Positions 60,148 to 64,000 of a stretch of DNA of 64,000 bases are shown here, one piece after another (within the stretch, counting starts at the first letter, position 1; each line of letters starts with the position of its first letter). The notes below the pieces were generated by a model. It made no database searches, was not told the DNA's origin, and was given only the letters and a program-made list of their open reading frames with translations. This DNA comes from Chryseobacterium polytrichastri (GTDB lineage Bacteria; Bacteroidota; Bacteroidia; Flavobacteriales; Weeksellaceae): NCBI RefSeq assembly GCF_900142445.1, contig NZ_FRAV01000020.1:1-64000 (forward strand), in the 5' to 3' direction. A program made the translations under genes and the position numbers.

Positions 60148-62217
60148 ATGAAATCTATCTTTAAAAAAACACAAAAAATTACACTTTTACTCTTTGGTTT
60201 TGTGCTTGTTTTTGCACAACAAAAGATGAAGATTCCCAATGATGCTGCCTTTTATATGGAAATCAACGGAAAGCAGCTTAATAAAAAAATAAGCTGGGAC
60301 AAATTCAATCCTTTTTTACAGGAGATTAGCAAAAAGAAGCATAAAAAAGACAAAGAAAATAAAGAAAAACCCTCTTGGAATGATTACTCCAAAACGGGGA
60401 TTAAATATGACGGAACGCAATATCATTACGGAACTTTCAATGATTCGGTACAGGCTTATACTGCTTATTTTATCTTAGATAATAAAGAGAAGTTTCAGGA
60501 ATTTATTAATTCTACCAAGAAAAACGGACAGGAAGTTACGAAGAAAAGCAAATATTCATATGTTGATATTGATGATGATATTTTTGTTGCCTGGAATGGA
60601 AATCGTGCTGTTGTAAGCGTGATCAATTACACAAAACCATATAAAGATGTTTTGGCAGATGAGGTTATGGTAGACAGCGCTGTGGCTGTTATCGACAGTT
60701 CGGCAGTGGTTGTAGATACTGCTTATGCTGCAGAACCTGAAAGACCTTTTGATTATAAAGAAGAGATACAATCATTAAAAGGAGATATCAAATATTTAAG
60801 AGAAAGTATTAAAGATAATAATAATGAGATTGTAAGAATTCAAAAAGATATTAAGTATCTGCAAAAGCATCATGCCTATCCGGAAGAAAAGAAAAGTACA
60901 ACAGATACCGTATACTCTGAAGATGAGGCTGTAAAAGAAGATCCTACCGCTAATGATGAGGAGATGGAACATGAAGAGTATGCAATAGATCCGGATGCTC
61001 AAAAGGAAATGGATTCCATACGAATAGAAAAATTCAAGGTGATAAAAAAGCTGGCTGAAGATTCATTTGATCAATATTTTAATTCGAATTTAGACCTTGA
61101 GGTTCCTCAGCAAATGCGGGCTTTCCGAGATGCTAATGCGGATGTTTTTGTATACACAGATTACGGAAGAATCGTTAATGAAGGAATTTACGGGAAACTT
61201 ATGAAGACCTATAATTATGCTCAGTTTTTCCAGAAAATTTATAATTCAAACTCTTCATACAATTTGTATTTTGACAAAGACAAAGTAAAACTGGTTAACA
61301 ATTATCAGCATAAAGATGCGGAGGTTCAAAAAAATATTGCGGCTATTTATAAAGGCAAGAAAAACAAAAAACTAACTGCATTAATTAATGATAAAAGTCT
61401 TGGTTATTACTCTGTTAACCTAAACGGAGCTAAAAGTTTTGATATGGTCTACAGTCTGTTTAAAGATTTGGGAGACGGAGAATATCAGAAAGAAATGGAA
61501 CTGATGATGGAAACCATGAAAATTGTTCTGGATGAAGAAGCTATTGCTAAAATTGCTCCAGGAAACGGAATTTTTGTGTTGAATGAATTGAAATCTAAAA
61601 AAGTAGACTACACAGATTACGATTACGATGATGATTACAACGAAAAAGAAGTAAAGAAAACAAAAGATGTAGTGGTTCCTAATTTCACTTTTGCTTTTGC
61701 TACAGAAAATGAAGGTTATTGGAATCGTGTCTTTAATTTATTGATTACGAATAAAAAACTGTCGAAAAAATTTACGAAAAAAGGAGAATTCTATTCTTTT
61801 AAAGATCCGAAAGATAATGGATATCTTGATCAAATGTTCTTTACCGTAAAAGACGGAATAGTGTACCTTACGACCTCAGCCGAAAATATTATTCCTAAAG
61901 ATCAGTCTGAAGTGTCTAAAAAATGGGCAAAAGATGCAGCTAAATATCCTTTGTCCGGAAGGCTTGATATTCAGAAACTTTTAATCGGGATGGAAAAAGA
62001 ATTCAAAAGCACTTCGGAAAAAAAGATGCTTGATTTATTCAGAAAAAATGTTGGAGAAGTTAATTTCAAAACAGAAGTGAAGAGCGAAAGCATAGAAACG
62101 GAAATGGATTATAATATTAAAGATTCTTCTGATAACAGCTTGATGTATTTCTTCAATCTATTTGACGAAGCATACAAAATCATGCAAGAACCTGAAAAAG
62201 CCTTGAAAACACTATAA
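60148..62217 (+). CDS. Large secreted protein of unknown function
   Basis: A 689-residue protein with a signal peptide (about 1-23). The opening KIPNDAAFYMEINGKQLNKKISWDKF is shared in form with the next protein. A coiled coil lies at about 208-245, and an acidic tract at about 255-290. No family is recognised with confidence; the plan is reminiscent of DUF4836-like or DUF3352-like proteins. It lies 15 bp after the lipoprotein and 3 bp before the next gene, so the three form an operon. Confidence 0.65.
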   Translation: MKSIFKKTQKITLLLFGFVLVFAQQKMKIPNDAAFYMEINGKQLNKKISWDKFNPFLQEISKKKHKKDKENKEKPSWNDYSKTGIKYDGTQYHYGTFNDSVQAYTAYFILDNKEKFQEFINSTKKNGQEVTKKSKYSYVDIDDDIFVAWNGNRAVVSVINYTKPYKDVLADEVMVDSAVAVIDSSAVVVDTAYAAEPERPFDYKEEIQSLKGDIKYLRESIKDNNNEIVRIQKDIKYLQKHHAYPEEKKSTTDTVYSEDEAVKEDPTANDEEMEHEEYAIDPDAQKEMDSIRIEKFKVIKKLAEDSFDQYFNSNLDLEVPQQMRAFRDANADVFVYTDYGRIVNEGIYGKLMKTYNYAQFFQKIYNSNSSYNLYFDKDKVKLVNNYQHKDAEVQKNIAAIYKGKKNKKLTALINDKSLGYYSVNLNGAKSFDMVYSLFKDLGDGEYQKEMELMMETMKIVLDEEAIAKIAPGNGIFVLNELKSKKVDYTDYDYDDDYNEKEVKKTKDVVVPNFTFAFATENEGYWNRVFNLLITNKKLSKKFTKKGEFYSFKDPKDNGYLDQMFFTVKDGIVYLTTSAENIIPKDQSEVSKKWAKDAAKYPLSGRLDIQKLLIGMEKEFKSTSEKKMLDLFRKNVGEVNFKTEVKSESIETEMDYNIKDSSDNSLMYFFNLFDEAYKIMQEPEKALKTL

Positions 62218-62220
62218 TCA

Positions 62221-63459
62221 ATGAATAAAAAGAGATTTATTGTCCCGTTAGTTATTGTACTCGGTATTGCTATTTATGTTGTGTTTTATCATAAAGATAA
62301 GACCTTAAAGTTTGTGCCTAAAGATGCAGATGTAGTAGTTATAATTGATGTAAAAAAATTAACGAGACAATATGTTTCTAGCTTTATAATGTATCCTTCC
62401 CAATGGTTTGGGAGCGAACAAACCCATGAAGATGGAATTTCTTTGCAAGATTCGGGGATGAAAATTCCAGATTTTTTACAGATTTTTCATGTCAAGAACT
62501 CTAAATTTTCGAATTGGTATTCTGTCGTAAAATTGAAAGATCAACAGAAATTTTTGACCTTTCTAAAAAAACAAAGATTCATAAACAAAGGAAGGGACCT
62601 TTTTCAAAAAGATCGTTTTTTTATTAAAATAGAAGGCAATCATTGTATTTTGGGAACTTCTAATTTAGATTTTGAAAGCATTCAGGATCAACTGTTTCAC
62701 TCTTCAGGACAGCATGTTTTTAATGCCAATCAGTTTATTGAAAATACGACAGGAAGTATTTCTTTTATTTCCGGATCAAAGATTCAGAATTTTTCTATTG
62801 AATTAAATGCAGATGATATTGAAATAAAAAATAGATCGAATTCAGAGAACTTTAATTCAATCTTATCTAAACTAGAGCAGAAAAATTCTTTCTTAGAAAT
62901 GGAATTAGACGCTCAAAATATCAAGAAATACACTTCTTTCTTTAATAAAAGCATCGCAGATTCTTCACAGATTAATTACGTAAAAGCAAGTGTTGAACTA
63001 GAGCAGGTGAGTGACACCATTCTTAGTTACGGTTATGATGACAATTTTAATGAAATAGAGAAAAAGACGTATCAGAAAATTGTTCAACCCAACTATGTGA
63101 TCAATCTTCAAAGTACAGTTCCTGAAACAACATGGCAATACTTTCTGCATAGAAAATGGATCAACGCTCAAAATCAATTTACCATCATTCCTTTTCAGCC
63201 CAATTCAATTGCTGAAACCAAAAATGGATTTGAAATTAAATCTACCAGAAAATCTGTACACCCATCTCCCAATTTAAAAGAAAACTATATCTTCGTCCGA
63301 AATAGCGTGCTGCTGTCTTCTTCTTTGAGTACTTTAACAGATACTGAGAAAAATATGATATCTAATTTAGATTATATTTTTTATGGAAATAAAGGACAGG
63401 ATTATTATATAAAATGTAAGGCTAAGAAAGAAAATTTACCTTTAATTTTAAGATGGTAA
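62221..63459 (+). CDS. Membrane-anchored protein of unknown function
   Basis: A 412-residue protein with one N-terminal membrane helix (about 7-24, without a clear cleavage site) and a large periplasmic part. Its start KFVPKDADVVVIIDVKKL parallels the opening of the preceding secreted protein, so the two may be distant paralogues. No catalytic motif is seen. It is the third gene of the operon. Confidence 0.62.
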   Translation: MNKKRFIVPLVIVLGIAIYVVFYHKDKTLKFVPKDADVVVIIDVKKLTRQYVSSFIMYPSQWFGSEQTHEDGISLQDSGMKIPDFLQIFHVKNSKFSNWYSVVKLKDQQKFLTFLKKQRFINKGRDLFQKDRFFIKIEGNHCILGTSNLDFESIQDQLFHSSGQHVFNANQFIENTTGSISFISGSKIQNFSIELNADDIEIKNRSNSENFNSILSKLEQKNSFLEMELDAQNIKKYTSFFNKSIADSSQINYVKASVELEQVSDTILSYGYDDNFNEIEKKTYQKIVQPNYVINLQSTVPETTWQYFLHRKWINAQNQFTIIPFQPNSIAETKNGFEIKSTRKSVHPSPNLKENYIFVRNSVLLSSSLSTLTDTEKNMISNLDYIFYGNKGQDYYIKCKAKKENLPLILRW

Positions 63460-63495
63460 TTGCTATTTGTAAACATCTAAAATGATTAATGATTG

Positions 63496-63834
63496 ATGAG
63501 CCCTTCAGATATTTCTTTGATAAAAACATGTACACATTACTTTCTACATCTTGTTTTTCCTGTTTTTATTGCATTGCTGTTTTTTCGTGAAAATTGGAAA
63601 AAAGCGTATTTTATTATGTTAGCGACTATGTTGGTGGATGCAGATCATTTATTTGCTCATCCAATTTTTGATCCGAACAGAGGAAGTATAGGTTTTCATT
63701 TTTTACATTCTTATTATGCCATTGCGGTGTACTTTTTGCTGCTATTTTTTAAAGGAAATATCAGGATTATTGGCATCGGACTTTTGTTTCATATGTTGAC
63801 AGATTTTCAGGACTTTTATTTCTGGCCGCATTAA
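63496..63834 (+). CDS. DUF6122-like membrane protein
   Basis: A 112-residue integral membrane protein with three or four helices. THYFLHLVFPVFIALLFF, MLATMLVDADHLFAHPIFDPNRGSIGFHFLHSY and IGIGLLFHMLTDFQDFYFW hold a His/Asp cluster like the YdjM-type metal-dependent membrane hydrolases. I used the ATG at 63496; a TTG one codon upstream is less likely. It lies 36 bp after the envelope operon. The function is unknown. Confidence 0.72.
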   Translation: MSPSDISLIKTCTHYFLHLVFPVFIALLFFRENWKKAYFIMLATMLVDADHLFAHPIFDPNRGSIGFHFLHSYYAIAVYFLLLFFKGNIRIIGIGLLFHMLTDFQDFYFWPH

Positions 63835-63899
63835 AATATGATTAATATTTTCTTTTGATATTTGAATTTCAATAGATTTTTTGTATTTTGTAGACACTT

Positions 63900-64000
63900 A
63901 TGAAATTAAAAGAATTTTTAGATTATACTTATATTTTGCCTGTTCTGGCGGTAATTTATTACTTTTCCGGATTAATGGGTGGTGGAGTTGTTTATGATAT
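63900..64000 (+). CDS. Partial membrane protein, cut by the right edge
   Basis: An ATG at 63900 opens a frame that stays open to the window end. The 33 visible residues (MKLKEFLDYTYILPVLAVI...) contain one membrane segment. An imperfect promoter (TTG at 63862, then TATTTTG 19 bp later) precedes it. The family cannot be named from this fragment. Confidence 0.55.
   Translation, partial: MKLKEFLDYTYILPVLAVIYYFSGLMGGGVVYD

Noticed and set aside
1..64000. CRISPR array, rRNA operon, intact insertion sequence or prophage
   Set aside because: No regularly spaced direct repeats, rRNA stretches, transposase motifs or phage structural genes are seen. The only tandem repeat is the two-copy 68-bp unit.

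Overview
This AT-rich window looks like chromosome from a member of the Flavobacteriia, most likely Chryseobacterium or a close relative in the Weeksellaceae. The evidence is the repeated promoter pattern TTG-N19/20-TAnnTTTG, a type IX secretion C-terminal domain, S46 peptidase, spondin, YARHG, DUF885 and DUF4919 proteins, a flavobacterial-type AccD without a zinc ribbon, and two short Cys-rich peptides with the leader type found in Chryseobacterium. Genus is inferred from recalled family knowledge; no search was run.

Layout. 0-7 kb: a 68-bp tandem repeat, two tRNA-Val(UAC) genes with their own promoter inside the end of folC, then a rightward run (TolC-type efflux, SprT-like, mannose-1-phosphate guanylyltransferase, a secreted unknown, a GNAT) and the divergent pair bcp/nth. 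7-20 kb: DinB-like protein, a DUF885 lipoprotein, an ExbB-ExbD-TonB operon, an SpmA-SpmB fusion, accD, fbaA, and a CBS protein with nadK. A promoter-terminator pair at 19.3-19.4 kb encloses no gene and may make a small RNA. 20-31 kb: bestrophin, mutS, two secreted TonB-C-domain proteins, a first Cys-rich peptide (25.6 kb), a YARHG lipoprotein, a YhiN-type flavoprotein, a thioesterase and thiL. 31-36.5 kb: a beta-barrel protein, a LytS/LytTR two-component pair, a PorT-like barrel, a second Cys-rich peptide (35.2 kb) and an AT-rich orphan gene pair. 36.5-50 kb: pepT, an HMG-CoA lyase family enzyme, rhodanese, a four-gene leftward cluster including SufT-like and CsaA, an ECF sigma factor with an unusual anti-sigma/barrel partner, a T9SS substrate, comM and a two-repeat spondin lipoprotein. 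50-64 kb: a DPP7-type S46 peptidase, hflX, a cation/proton antiporter, two tandem class I terpene synthases, alkD-like, and an operon of three envelope proteins of unknown role. One gene is cut by the right edge.

How they fit together. Most genes are ordinary housekeeping or envelope functions. The Ton operon, PorT-like barrels, T9SS cargo and DPP7 peptidase fit a peptide-feeding life. The parts most likely to be new are the two leader-bearing Cys-rich peptides, one with a perfect 20-bp palindrome just after its likely promoter; the orphan small-RNA candidate; and the tandem terpene synthases with a changed aspartate motif and a duplicated 19-nt leader. Intergenic gaps hold several families of imperfect palindromic repeats. 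I saw no CRISPR array, rRNA, intact insertion sequence or prophage.
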